Positions 17,913 to 27,350 of a stretch of 64,000 bases of DNA are shown piece by piece (the first letter of the stretch is position 1; each line of letters starts with the position of its first letter). The DNA is from Oligoflexia bacterium. GTDB lineage: Bacteria > Bdellovibrionota_G > JALEGL01. Below the pieces are notes generated by a model. That model was not told where the DNA came from. It did no database searches and was given only the letters and a program-made list of their open reading frames with translations. Where the stretch lies: positions 1 to 64,000 of the forward strand of contig DAOLES010000004.1 of NCBI GenBank assembly GCA_035326705.1. The letters are read 5' to 3'. The translations under genes and the position numbers were made by a program.

Positions 17913-20645
17913 ATGTTCTATTTGATTGGCATTGGGATTTTAGTGTTTGTGTTTGTTTCAGGGATTATTTTACCCTGGAGAAACAAAGCCAGAATTGATG
18001 AATTGCTGCAAGAAGTGAATGCTTTGCGGCATGCGCTGTGGGAAAAAATGGCTCAACTGGAAGCTTTGAGCAGAAATACAAAAAGTGCCGCTAAACATTC
18101 TGAGCAAAAAATCAATCAAGAGCCAGAAATAGGGCAGAAAACGGATACCGCTCCTAAATCCATGCCGCCGCTTGAATCCTTAACTCCAGTCAGCAAAACA
18201 TCCGCACCGCAACAAGCCAATAAAAGCATGGCCTCTGTCAGCAAAACGGCGTCGGCAACCGAGCTTTTGCAACTCAAACCTGAAGCCATAAACATAGATC
18301 ATGAACAAAACAACAATGACTCTTTTATCAATAACCTTGCCACCCAACTACCGGTATGGTTGGGAGCCATGGCCTTGGTCTTGGCTGGGTTTTTCTTGGT
18401 CAAATACTCTATTGAAAACAACTTAATGGGACCCAAAGTGCGGATTATTTTAGGTGCTTTAATGGCCTTTGCCTTTTTAATCAGTGGGCATCTAATCAGT
18501 AAGCGCCCCAAATTTGCCAATGGTCAACGTATCTCGCAAGCACTTTTGGGCGTTGGTATTGCTGTTGCTTACTTAGACCTTTTTGCGGGGTATCGTTTGT
18601 ATGACCTCATCCCCAATGCTATGGCCTTTTTTGCTATGGCAGGCGTCACCGCTTTGGCGGTCTTTTTATCGTTAAGACATGGTATGCCTATTGCCATTTT
18701 AGGTTTGGTTGGCGGGTTTTTAACCCCAATCTTAATTGAGTCTAACAATCCTTCTGCTCCCGCTTTGTTTGCCTATTTGTTCTTTGTTTTTTCAGGGCTC
18801 ATGTATGTCATCAAACAAAAAAATTGGTGGGGCTTGGCCATACCAACCAGCCTCATAACCTTTTTATGGACTTTGTTTTGGATTCTTAACTATTTCAGCG
18901 CTAGTGATGCGCCATGGGTCAGTTTATTTTTAATAGCTGTATGTATCAGTACAATACTTCATTCTAAATCAGCTTATCAAGAAGCACTGAACAAAAAAAA
19001 TGAGTATTGGCCCTTGATTCCTGTACTTAATTACACAACTCTTGGCTTAACTTTACTGTTAATGGCTACCATCATCAGTACATCCAATTACACTTGCTTT
19101 GAATGGGGGTTTTTTGCCATGATCAGTGCTGCTACACTTGTTTTAGCACGGCTCAAAGAAACATTGTATGGTAAAGCACCTTGGATCAGTTTAAGCTTAA
19201 GTGCTGTGCTCTTGGTTTTATGGTCAAATCCTCCTTTACCAAGCTTTGCTATCATCCTAATTGGTTTTACTTTATTGTTTGGTCTAAGCGCCGTGTTATT
19301 TTTAAACCAGCAACGACAAACTTTATTGTGGGGTTTATTGCATGTCATCAGTAATGTTGTCTTTTTCTTGATTGCTTATTTTAGTCTGCATGTACGCTTG
19401 GCGGATCAGCTTATTCCATCTTTTTGGGGTTTTGTTTCTGTGTTGCTTGCACTTAGTCATGCCTTTGTATTTTTATACATCAAGCAGGATCAGTTTAAAC
19501 ATCCTTTTAAAGCTCAATTACTCGCCTTGTATGCTGTTGGTTTTTCAACTTTTCTATGTATGGCTTTTTTAATAGAACTGGAACAAAGTTTTGCCTCAGT
19601 TGCGGTTTCCATTCAATTGGCTGTCAGCGCTTGGTTTTATCAAAAACATAGCATCAAAGCCTTGCGCTCTGTTGGCATAGGTTTAAGCGCTGTGTTTATT
19701 GTACTTATTTTTCCACAAATTTTAATGCTTTTACAAATTGCAGCTTTTGCCTTGGTCGATGCTCAACTTAAACTCAGTAGCAACATTCCTATGGTGCAAT
19801 GGCCGTTGTTGCAATTAGGTTTACCAGCCACCGCCTTTTTATGTGCAGCGTACTTCATCCGGCAAAACAATGAAGATGGTCCTGATGTTCATTGTTTAGA
19901 GTACATCAGTATTGGCCTCTTAACCTTGATGACTTACTATGGCATGCGGCATGTGTTTCACACTGACAGCACTGTTTTGTTTGAAAAAGCCTCTTTCTTT
20001 GAACGGGGTATCATGCATAATATTATTGCTTTAGGTAGTCTCTTGTGTTTTTACTTGGGTCGTTCATATAAACGCATGAGCTTTTCTAAGGCAGGCTTGT
20101 TGCTTGCAGGTATTGCCTGTTTTAGAATTTTTTATTTTGATGCTTTGATTCATAATCCATTGTGGACGCATGCGACCATTACTGGTTACCTTATCTTTAA
20201 TACTTTATTGTTACCTTTTGCTCTGCCTATTGTTTGGGCTTATTTTATTGGTAAAGAACTCAAAGCCTTAAACTTAAACCCTTGGAAAAAGTTTACCGAG
20301 GTCTTGATGTTTATTCTTGCCTTTATCTTCATCAGTCTTAATGTTCGCTTTGCTTTTCATGGACACTTGCTCAATGCAAATCAAAGCAGCGGGGCAGAAA
20401 TTTACACTTACTCTGCTGTTTGGTTGTTGTTTGCCATAGGTTTATTGATCATGAGTACTGTTAAAAAAAGTCAGGCTTTGTACAAAGCCAGTTATGCCAT
20501 GCTCAGTTTGGTTGTAGCCAAAGTCTTTTTGTATGATGCTTCTGCTTTAAGCGGTTTATATCGAGTAGTATCTTTGTTGGGCCTTGGTTTAAGTTTAATT
20601 GGTATCAGCTGGTTTTACAGCCGCTTTCAAATCAAACGTGAATAG
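17913..20645 (+). CDS. DUF2339 large polytopic membrane protein
   Basis: The 910-residue product matches the DUF2339 plan: one N-terminal membrane helix, a coiled coil (RIDELLQEVNALRHALWEKM), a polar P/S/K-rich linker, then roughly two dozen hydrophobic helices to the C-terminus. Characteristic segments include the VWLGAMALVLAGFFLVKYSI region and LIGRYRVLSFLGLG-like LYRVVSLLGLGLSLIGISW near the end. The ATG at 17913 has GGGAGAAG five bases upstream and is better than the in-frame TTG at 17886. DUF2339 proteins have no established biochemical role. Two TetR-type operators lie in its upstream region. Confidence 0.88.
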   Translation: MFYLIGIGILVFVFVSGIILPWRNKARIDELLQEVNALRHALWEKMAQLEALSRNTKSAAKHSEQKINQEPEIGQKTDTAPKSMPPLESLTPVSKTSAPQQANKSMASVSKTASATELLQLKPEAINIDHEQNNNDSFINNLATQLPVWLGAMALVLAGFFLVKYSIENNLMGPKVRIILGALMAFAFLISGHLISKRPKFANGQRISQALLGVGIAVAYLDLFAGYRLYDLIPNAMAFFAMAGVTALAVFLSLRHGMPIAILGLVGGFLTPILIESNNPSAPALFAYLFFVFSGLMYVIKQKNWWGLAIPTSLITFLWTLFWILNYFSASDAPWVSLFLIAVCISTILHSKSAYQEALNKKNEYWPLIPVLNYTTLGLTLLLMATIISTSNYTCFEWGFFAMISAATLVLARLKETLYGKAPWISLSLSAVLLVLWSNPPLPSFAIILIGFTLLFGLSAVLFLNQQRQTLLWGLLHVISNVVFFLIAYFSLHVRLADQLIPSFWGFVSVLLALSHAFVFLYIKQDQFKHPFKAQLLALYAVGFSTFLCMAFLIELEQSFASVAVSIQLAVSAWFYQKHSIKALRSVGIGLSAVFIVLIFPQILMLLQIAAFALVDAQLKLSSNIPMVQWPLLQLGLPATAFLCAAYFIRQNNEDGPDVHCLEYISIGLLTLMTYYGMRHVFHTDSTVLFEKASFFERGIMHNIIALGSLLCFYLGRSYKRMSFSKAGLLLAGIACFRIFYFDALIHNPLWTHATITGYLIFNTLLLPFALPIVWAYFIGKELKALNLNPWKKFTEVLMFILAFIFISLNVRFAFHGHLLNANQSSGAEIYTYSAVWLLFAIGLLIMSTVKKSQALYKASYAMLSLVVAKVFLYDASALSGLYRVVSLLGLGLSLIGISWFYSRFQIKRE

Positions 20646-20762
20646 ATTTTTTTGATCATTATCTTAGCTGACAAACATACTCTTACTGACCTAACTAAAG
20701 TTTATAGAATAAATTTATAATTTATATATTCTATCAGTATAGACCATCAAAAGGAGGGTTTT

Positions 20763-20972
20763 GTGAGCAGATGCAATGAACTTAGAGATAGATATCAAAC
20801 ACATTTAAAACTGAGTAAAAAATATAGGGCATTTATCAAAACCAAACCCTATACCTCTGAGTTCTATTATAATAGAACTTCTTTAAGCCTAAAACAACTT
20901 AAATTGTTAGCTTCAATGGCTTCTTTTATGACACTGTATATAACTTCTACTTTGAGCCAAAGATCACTGTAA
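20763..20972 (+). CDS. Small protein with very strong ribosome binding site
   Basis: A GTG start at 20763 follows AAGGAGG by five bases, one of the best Shine-Dalgarno sites in the window, and opens 69 codons. The product is basic in its first half (RDRYQTHLKLSKKYRAFIK) and moderately hydrophobic in its second (LKLLASMASFMTLYI). No family is recognised. The site argues that the gene is translated. A TATATT-like -10 region lies in the AT-rich stretch just upstream. Confidence 0.6.
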   Translation: MSRCNELRDRYQTHLKLSKKYRAFIKTKPYTSEFYYNRTSLSLKQLKLLASMASFMTLYITSTLSQRSL

Positions 20973-21102
20973 ATAATTTTGTGTCGGCATTGAAATTTTT
21001 TTACCCGTTAATAAATTACAGTCCCATAAATAAACGAAGGCTCAGCTAAAAATAAAACATTGTTCAGTTTCTGTTCATCTTAAGTTGCTAAAAACCTTAG
21101 CT

Positions 21103-21522
21103 ATGAAACAGATTAATATTCCATTTACACAGAAAAAAATAAGTTTTATTCAATGGCTCTTGTCTTGGGGCGTTTTATTTTTAATTGGTAGTTTTTGTAC
21201 CGAATATGTTTTAAAGAATCGCTGGGGGTTTTCACTCTCTATGTATTGGCTTTATTTTATTGGTACTGTCGGGTTAATCTCCTATGAGTTTATCCGCCGT
21301 GAGCCTTCTATTATTATTGCCAATATTTATGCTGCTGTCCTTTGGTTGTTGCATGCCTTTCTTTATACAACTATTCTTATGCAATATGTTTCTGGTCATT
21401 ATGAAGCTTTAAAAGTTTTGTATGTTTTAACCATCATAGAAATTATTATTGTCAGTGTATTTTTAGTCACCAAAATCTTAGTAGGTGAGATAAAATCTAA
21501 AGATATAAATAATTTAGAGTAG
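21103..21522 (+). CDS. Four-helix membrane protein of unknown function
   Basis: The 139-residue product shows about four predicted membrane helices (around WLLSWGVLFLIGSF, MYWLYFIGTVGLI, IYAAVLWLLHAFLYTTIL and VLTIIEIIIVSVFLV) with a short basic C-terminal tail. The ATG at 21103 is preferred over an upstream TTG at 21085. No family motif is recognised. Confidence 0.65.
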   Translation: MKQINIPFTQKKISFIQWLLSWGVLFLIGSFCTEYVLKNRWGFSLSMYWLYFIGTVGLISYEFIRREPSIIIANIYAAVLWLLHAFLYTTILMQYVSGHYEALKVLYVLTIIEIIIVSVFLVTKILVGEIKSKDINNLE

Positions 21523-21562
21523 TTTTATAGTTTAAATTTTAAGCATGCATTAGCTTGGTTTT

Positions 21563-21693
21563 ATGATTAAAAACAGTGATCCGTATTTTAAAGCTATGGA
21601 ATATGTGCATGCGCATCACTCAAGCTGTTATTACCAAAAATTACGGCTTGGGTGCCGGTGCCATGCCTGATCATGAATTTAAGAATATCCTGT
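21563..21693 (+). pseudogene. Possible decayed gene fragment
   Basis: An ATG at 21563 opens 35 codons (MIKNSDPYFKAMEYVHAH...) before a TGA. The +1-shifted frame across the same stretch continues with protein-like sequence, ITQAVITKNYGLGAGAMPD, to a TAA at 21693. The two frames together look like one coding region broken by a frameshift. The parent family is not recognised and the signal could be chance. Confidence 0.25.
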
Positions 21694-21801
21694 AAACCTT
21701 CATTGGCACAATACAACAATCAACAAAGATCTTTTTTTGAAAAACATGCTCTTATAAGTTTATTAAAAACTAGATCTAAACAGAGTACATGTTTCAAATG
21801 C

Positions 21802-22293
21802 TTATTTTAATTGATCAGAAATCACTGCCCCAAATAAACTGGGGAAGCCAATGATAATCACTCTTTTTAGAGCAATCAGAGGCTGATCCAAAGGCAGCTT
21901 ATCAATTAAAAATAAAACGCATATTACTGAACTTAAACAAATAATATAGGTGGCAAAGATCCGTTTAAAAAACTCTATCACATGACCTTTTAAGCGAAAA
22001 CGATAAAAATTGTAGTAAATAAACCCGGTAATCACAAAAACCGAGACCAACAATAAACTTAAAACTTTTTCGCTTTTTAACTGAATGCTTAAATTCCAAA
22101 CTTCCTCAGTAAAACAAAGTGAAAACGACACCAACAATGAACCCACAAAAATTTGCAAGATATCCCTAGGTTTAAGCTCTACCATCAATGGATTGATCAC
22201 ATATGATATGGGTTTGCCCGTGGCATCAAAAAAAGTGGTGACTTCTTTTAAATAACCATTGATGCGTTTTATTTCTGTTTGATGTTTGGACAT
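21802..22293 (-). CDS. DUF2391-like integral membrane protein
   Basis: The 163-residue product has an amphipathic N-terminus, then ELKPRDILQIFVGSLLVSFS and FTEEVWNL, a pattern typical of DUF2391 (TIGR02587-type) membrane proteins, followed by about three further helices. Family function is unknown. It lies 37 bases downstream of another minus-strand membrane protein gene and may share its transcript. Confidence 0.65.
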   Translation of the reverse strand: MSKHQTEIKRINGYLKEVTTFFDATGKPISYVINPLMVELKPRDILQIFVGSLLVSFSLCFTEEVWNLSIQLKSEKVLSLLLVSVFVITGFIYYNFYRFRLKGHVIEFFKRIFATYIICLSSVICVLFLIDKLPLDQPLIALKRVIIIGFPSLFGAVISDQLK

Positions 22294-22330
22294 AAAAAAA
22301 TTCTACCGTGCTTTAAAGCATTTTATCCAT

Positions 22331-22855
22331 TTAAAAGTTTGTTTTGTAATAAAAACCTAAGGCACCTTGATGCATGCCTGTGTTGTACTCTTTAAAAAGT
22401 TGCGTGTTATTCCATTGTTTTGCATTAACATTAATCTTTACCGTTCTTTCATCTGTTCTGATACTCATGGTGTAATGATAGCCTTCACCGTTTTTACTAC
22501 TGATCATTGATCTTTCTTTTCTGATAATTTTTCCAATCAGAGGTTTTTTATCGCCAAAAGAAAACATACCATTGTAAAAAGTGACATACCCTATGGTTAG
22601 CATGGCTTGAATTGTACTGAATATGAGTCCTGTCATCAAACCCAAAAACAAGACTTGGCTTGGTTTGCGTTTTTTTTGTTTGACTTCTCTAAACAAAGCA
22701 AAAAGCAAAATTATAAAATTGCCAACAATCAAAATAGCTGCAAGATTGTTTACTGACCTGGCCAAAGGGGGTCCAACTTCTGTTTCAAACAGTACAATAC
22801 TTATTAAAGTAACCAGTATTGTTAACGCTAAAAAGATTGCTTGATAAATAATCAT
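22331..22855 (-). CDS. Membrane protein with C-terminal extracytoplasmic domain, unknown
   Basis: The 174-residue product has an N-terminal helix (AIFLALTILVTLISIVLF), two further helices (LAAILIVGNFIILLFALF; VLFLGLMTGLIFSTIQAML) and a soluble C-terminal half rich in beta strands (IGKIIRKERSMISSKNGEGY, then HYTMSIRTDERTVKINVNAK), resembling DUF3592-type domains. That resemblance is weak. Followed closely by the DUF2391-like gene. Confidence 0.65.
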   Translation of the reverse strand: MIIYQAIFLALTILVTLISIVLFETEVGPPLARSVNNLAAILIVGNFIILLFALFREVKQKKRKPSQVLFLGLMTGLIFSTIQAMLTIGYVTFYNGMFSFGDKKPLIGKIIRKERSMISSKNGEGYHYTMSIRTDERTVKINVNAKQWNNTQLFKEYNTGMHQGALGFYYKTNF

Positions 22856-23028
22856 TTTTTACCTTTATGTTTTTGCTTGGGATTTGTTACCGCATTATCC
22901 GCTAAGCTTAAACTAAAACAAACTTACAGCAAATAAAATGTTTATGTTTTCATTTCTTGCTTGATTGAATGATTAACAACAAATTTAGACATTGACTTTG
23001 CCATAATGACTTAGTATGTCATTTGTCT

Positions 23029-23679
23029 ATGAAACAGTTCTTATGTAGATTTATTTTTTTTAATCTCAGTTTTTTTAGCTTGTTAACTTTTGCCCAAACA
23101 AGCACAGCATTTGTCAAAGGTCCCTTGCCCAGTAAAACATTTATTAATAACTTAGTGGGGACATATAAAATTGTTAAAACCGATGCCCAAGGTCAGTGTC
23201 CTTTAAACATAGATGATGAGTTCATTATCTCCTATACAACCGCTAACCATGGCCAAAAATCTTCTGTGGGTAAATTTACTGTTGAAGCGCATACAAGAGA
23301 TACCTTTTATTTAGGAAAAAAAAATCTTCCCAACCTTAGTTCTGATCAGAGGGTGTCGACCGCTGTTCAAAGTACCGTTGATGAACAATCCTCCATACTC
23401 AGACGGCAAAAAACAGAATATCGCTCTGATGTAAATGCTTGGTTGAGAACAGTCCTAACTTTTGATGTTTCTTATGCACCCGGAGTTTATTTGCAAATTT
23501 GGCAAAACTCCAGTGTCTGCAACTCCTTTGAAAATGACATGCCAATTTGGAATGGTGGTTCTTCACAAAGGTTACCTGATAGTTGTACATTTATTGAAGA
23601 TGAGAGTGACCTTATCCCAGCATCATTTTATTGCCTGGCAGTGAAACTTAATTTAGATAGCTTACATGCTGCTGAATAA
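23029..23679 (+). CDS. Exported protein of unknown function
   Basis: The product has 216 residues from the ATG at 23029; a TTG two codons earlier is also in frame. The hydrophobic start ends in LLTFAQ, a standard signal peptidase site. The mature protein has four cysteines and a likely beta-barrel-like fold: LVGTYKIVKTDAQGQCPL at its start resembles the 'GTY' entry strand of lipocalin-like domains. A protein of similar layout is encoded at 29454-29996. Function unknown. Confidence 0.7.
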   Translation: MKQFLCRFIFFNLSFFSLLTFAQTSTAFVKGPLPSKTFINNLVGTYKIVKTDAQGQCPLNIDDEFIISYTTANHGQKSSVGKFTVEAHTRDTFYLGKKNLPNLSSDQRVSTAVQSTVDEQSSILRRQKTEYRSDVNAWLRTVLTFDVSYAPGVYLQIWQNSSVCNSFENDMPIWNGGSSQRLPDSCTFIEDESDLIPASFYCLAVKLNLDSLHAAE

Positions 23680-23689
23680 AGCTTGGAAC

Positions 23690-24850
23690 TCACTTAGGCA
23701 TGTTTTTGGCTAAAAGTTGAATGCTGGTTATTTCTGATCGCCCATAAAAACGCATGGGTGGCCCCCAAAAACCTGTACCCGGATTAACATAAATTTGGGT
23801 TTGGCCATGTTGATACAAGCCTTTAAGATACGGTTGATCCAAAGCCACCAAAAACTGAAAGGGCCAAATTTGTCCATTATGGGTATGGCCTGATAACTGT
23901 AAATCTACTGCATGCTTTTCTGCTGCTCTGATTGACTTGGGTTGATGCGCCAGTAAAATATTAACTTTGTCTTGATGACACTGCTGCATGGCTAGTTCAA
24001 GGTTGGGGCCATGGCCTGGTAAAAAACTAGCCCCTGATTCATCATCTATACCTATCAAGTTAAAGCTATCTTCACCCTCAGTAATTTTCACTGATGTGTT
24101 GTGCAACGTTTGTATGTTTAAGCTTTGTAAATAGTCCATCCAAGCTTGCGCTCCCGCATAGTATTCATGATTACCGGTAACAAAATAAACTCCATGCTTG
24201 GCTGACAGTTGTTTTAGTCCTTGTGCTAAATGCGCCACATGCTCAAGCGGTGCATCAACCAAATCTCCAGTAATCACAATGAGGTCTGGCTTCTGGGCAT
24301 TGCATAGATTAACCGTGTTTTTTATATACGCCTCTTGAATGATGTCTCCAATATGCAAGTCTGAAATTTGCACAATTTTAAAACCTGATAAATTTTTGGG
24401 TAATTTTGTCAGCGTGATATTTTGTGTTTTTATTTTAGGCCCTCGCTTAGCCTGCCAAAAAGAAAAAAGACTCACCACACTGGTTAAACCAATTGCCAAA
24501 ATCATTTTAGTATAAGCATTGTTGATACTCATGTTTGCATCGTCTGCCGCAAACGACGGCAGAATAAAAACAAGATCAATCAGAATGAAACTGCACAATA
24601 AATAAAACATCATCCCCAGCCAACAATAGGCCAGATAGGCATGCACACTATGCAATACTTTGGGAATACGCCGGTACAGGCTAAGTCTACTTAATAAAGT
24701 TAAAAATAAAAAACCGATCAACACGCTCAAACTCCATTGCCAGACCAGAGATAACTTAGGTGCAAAAACCAGTTTCCAAAGCAAATAACAATGGATGCTT
24801 AACAAAGTGCTCATAAACACAACAACGATTGTTGGCAATCTTCTCTTCAT
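23690..24850 (-). CDS. Membrane-anchored calcineurin-like metallophosphoesterase
   Basis: The 386-residue protein has about four N-terminal membrane helices and a C-terminal metallophosphoesterase domain of the YkuE/YaeI type. The metal-binding motifs are all visible: SDLHIG, GDLVDA, GNHEYY, a later histidine in LLAHQP and SGHTHNGQ. YkuE-like enzymes act at the membrane, and some relatives cleave UDP-2,3-diacylglucosamine (LpxH/LpxG role), but substrate cannot be decided here. It converges on the exported protein gene to its left with a 10-base gap. Confidence 0.88.
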   Translation of the reverse strand: MKRRLPTIVVVFMSTLLSIHCYLLWKLVFAPKLSLVWQWSLSVLIGFLFLTLLSRLSLYRRIPKVLHSVHAYLAYCWLGMMFYLLCSFILIDLVFILPSFAADDANMSINNAYTKMILAIGLTSVVSLFSFWQAKRGPKIKTQNITLTKLPKNLSGFKIVQISDLHIGDIIQEAYIKNTVNLCNAQKPDLIVITGDLVDAPLEHVAHLAQGLKQLSAKHGVYFVTGNHEYYAGAQAWMDYLQSLNIQTLHNTSVKITEGEDSFNLIGIDDESGASFLPGHGPNLELAMQQCHQDKVNILLAHQPKSIRAAEKHAVDLQLSGHTHNGQIWPFQFLVALDQPYLKGLYQHGQTQIYVNPGTGFWGPPMRFYGRSEITSIQLLAKNMPK

Positions 24851-25120
24851 CCATCTCCAGTTTCATATTCTTTTCTTTTCGTCTAATATATTCATCTAAA
24901 ACCATTGCAGACCGTTTATGGCTTTATAACGATGTTTAAAAAATTATAAAATAAATAAATTATAATTTGACAAACATAAGTTGGTGAATTTACAATGCCC
25001 TTAGTGGTTGTTGCAACTTTTTGCTTTTTGCATAAGATTCTGTTTCATTACACGGCTTCTTACTCCACCCTACTCAACAGGTTGCCCATAACCAACTAAC
25101 CTTTTTAAGGAGTGTGCCCC

Positions 25121-26023
25121 ATGTCTAAAGACAAATTCCCAACTAAAGATGCCTATCAGGTCATGGAGCATAATCATCAGCTTAAAGAATTGGATAAGCT
25201 AGAGGATGCATTTTGGGATAACATTGATCAAGCCTTAGCAGATGAACTGTCTCCCACCACATTTGATGAAGAGATGTTGGTGGCGCATGACACCTACCAC
25301 TCAACTTTTGCCAATATGGACCCTCCTGTCTCTCCTGCCATGTTGGCCATGCAGGAAACTTTATTGGCGGCCTTAGCCCTTCATCTCAATCCGCTTGCCC
25401 GATACATGAAAGCTTTATCCAAAGGCGAAGAGTCCACTGAAGTATTTGAAATCATAGAAATGATGATCTCTTCTCTGATTCCCAAATTAGAGGAAGCACA
25501 GTTGACCAAACATGCTGAAGAACTGATCTTTTTTAGATCGCTCATGTTTTTGATTTTGGGTGAATCTGATCAACACGCCATAGATCAACTTAAAAATATT
25601 ATTTTAGAGGCCTATAAGGATATTCAAACAACATTTCAATTGGAGTATAGAGGTTACAGAAAAGCCATTGAAAACATAGTAGAATTTTATAGGGCTATGA
25701 AGCGAACACCCAGTATTCATGCTGAAGACATCCGTAGATTTTTTGGCATAGGCGTACCCTCAATTACTTGGGTTCGTAAAACCAAAAGCGAAGAACTCAT
25801 TTCACTCAGTGGAATCAGCCAACAGAGCATGACAGAAATGAAAAAATTGGCCAATGTTTATCATTGCTTGCCCACTGGAGCACAAAGCATGCGCAGCAAT
25901 TTTGGTAGAAGACAAAGTCTCAAACCTGAACCGTCTGTACCAACAAACACAACAACTCACAGTTTTGATGATGATCTTGAAGCCACCAAACCTGATATTT
26001 ATGTTGATATTGCTGACTTCTAA
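25121..26023 (+). CDS. Cytoplasmic protein of unknown function
   Basis: The 300-residue product is acidic and helical with no signal peptide. AAGGAG eight bases before the ATG at 25121 fixes the start. The middle (residues 90-190) looks like a helical bundle. Segment LISLSGISQQSMTEMKKLAN near the end resembles a helix-hairpin-helix, suggesting possible nucleic-acid contact, though this is speculative. The last about 50 residues are low-complexity. The 270-base gap upstream holds no evident gene. Confidence 0.75.
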   Translation: MSKDKFPTKDAYQVMEHNHQLKELDKLEDAFWDNIDQALADELSPTTFDEEMLVAHDTYHSTFANMDPPVSPAMLAMQETLLAALALHLNPLARYMKALSKGEESTEVFEIIEMMISSLIPKLEEAQLTKHAEELIFFRSLMFLILGESDQHAIDQLKNIILEAYKDIQTTFQLEYRGYRKAIENIVEFYRAMKRTPSIHAEDIRRFFGIGVPSITWVRKTKSEELISLSGISQQSMTEMKKLANVYHCLPTGAQSMRSNFGRRQSLKPEPSVPTNTTTHSFDDDLEATKPDIYVDIADF

Positions 26024-26040
26024 TTGATTCCCTAAAACCA

Positions 26041-26550
26041 TTAATCTGGAATAGGTCCAAACATAGTCTCTGCTAGCATATACATGAGGATAATGATAAC
26101 CATCATTCCAAAACCAGCCAATAGAGATAATGGCCAAGATTTTGCTGCTTTGTTTTTCAACTGGCTTTGTATTTCCTCTACACTTAAGTTTTTTGCTTTT
26201 AACTTTAGATGGTCCTTGTTGGCTTGATTGAGTAAAAAACCATTGCAAAATATTCCTAAAACAAGGGTTGCGCCTGTTGTCCTAATTGACGATAAAGAAA
26301 AATAAGCTTCAATAAACGGCAAGGCTGAAAAAATGCCCAACAAAGAAAAGTAAATAGGCCATTGTCGTCTAAACCCCAACCAAAACGGAAGCACTAAAAT
26401 AGCGCCCCAATTGGCACTGATAGTCATGCTATTTTCATTTTCTTTGGCTTTATCATAAAATGACATCAGTTTATCTGAACCTTGGCCACAATACAGGGCA
26501 AAGGTTTCTCTATCTATCCATTGGCTGGTATCTTTGGGGTTAAACTTCAT
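26041..26550 (-). CDS. DUF2628 membrane protein
   Basis: The 169-residue product fits DUF2628: an N-terminal polar segment with a FALYCGQGSDKLMSFYDKAK region, then WGAILVLPFWLGFRRQWPIY and further helices, a charged stretch, and a C-terminal membrane helix (PLSLLAGFGMMVIIILMYML). Members are small membrane proteins of unknown role. It converges with the gene on its left side, 17 bases apart. Confidence 0.75.
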   Translation of the reverse strand: MKFNPKDTSQWIDRETFALYCGQGSDKLMSFYDKAKENENSMTISANWGAILVLPFWLGFRRQWPIYFSLLGIFSALPFIEAYFSLSSIRTTGATLVLGIFCNGFLLNQANKDHLKLKAKNLSVEEIQSQLKNKAAKSWPLSLLAGFGMMVIIILMYMLAETMFGPIPD

Positions 26551-26592
26551 TGTTTGGTGCTTCCTTTAAACTAAATGTTTTTTTGCTACAAA

Positions 26593-27048
26593 CTAACCAA
26601 TCTCTTCCAACAGTTTTTGTGGGTGCTCCGCCGCTTTGCTGACTTTAATGGCTTTTTCTATTTTACCTTTTTCATCAATTAAAAATGTGCTGCGAATCAC
26701 ACCCATGACTTTTTTGCCATACATGTTTTTTTCACCAAAGGCACCAAAAGCCTTGGCCAGCTCATTGTCTTGATCCACCAATAAATGAAAGCCAAGGTCA
26801 TATTTATCAATAAATTTCTGGTGGGATGCTTGTGAATCTTTGCTTACACCTAAAATGGTATAGCCTAATTTTTTATAGTCTTTGTACAACTGGGTAAAGC
26901 CTTGTGCTTCTTTGGTGCAGCCTGGCGTGCTGTCTTTGGGGTAAAAGTACAATAAAAGTTTTTTACCTTTAAATTGGCTTAAAGAAACCATTTCACCCTT
27001 TTCATTGGGCAATTTAAAATTTGGGGCTTTTTTTCCAACTTCTATCAT
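26593..27048 (-). CDS. bcp: Thioredoxin-dependent peroxiredoxin, Bcp/PrxQ type
   Basis: The 151-residue thiol peroxidase reduces hydroperoxides in the cytoplasm. The peroxidatic cysteine lies in STPGCTKEA (about residue 46) after YFYPKD, as in all Bcp/PrxQ enzymes. The resolving cysteine found five residues later in many Bcp proteins is replaced by glutamine here, and no other cysteine is present. It must therefore work as a 1-Cys enzyme with an external thiol. Length is normal for the family. Confidence 0.93.
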   Translation of the reverse strand: MIEVGKKAPNFKLPNEKGEMVSLSQFKGKKLLLYFYPKDSTPGCTKEAQGFTQLYKDYKKLGYTILGVSKDSQASHQKFIDKYDLGFHLLVDQDNELAKAFGAFGEKNMYGKKVMGVIRSTFLIDEKGKIEKAIKVSKAAEHPQKLLEEIG

Positions 27049-27350
27049 TGCATACCTCGTTTTTTAGCTTTAATCTTAAAGACTTATCCTTAGACACCTT
27101 TACTACAGAAAGTACCCTGCATGCAACACATTGTCTCCCTTCGCTAAACTCGCACTTGCTTCCAAGGGCTTAAACAGCATAGTAACCGTGGATGCTATTT
27201 TTTTTCAATTTTTTTCTCCAAGTTTAGCCTTAATATGCTAATATGTTGCCCTGGCTTGGTTAACAAAAAAACACAATATACTTTAGTCTATTTGCATTAG
27301 CTTAGCAGTACATATATAGACGGCTGTTAACGTGTCCAAGGAGAAGAAGA
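27049..27350. other. Gap between bcp and dksA-type gene
   Basis: This 302-base gap between divergent genes contains a run of T and pyrimidine-rich sequence (27197-27218). A candidate plus-strand promoter consists of TTGGTT at 27256-27261 and TATACT at 27277-27282 (15-base spacer). No further gene is evident. A well-placed AAGGAGAAG lies directly before the ATG at 27351. Confidence 0.4.

Noticed and set aside
25802..26248. 148-codon minus-strand frame
   Set aside because: It overlaps two better genes on both strands and resembles no family.
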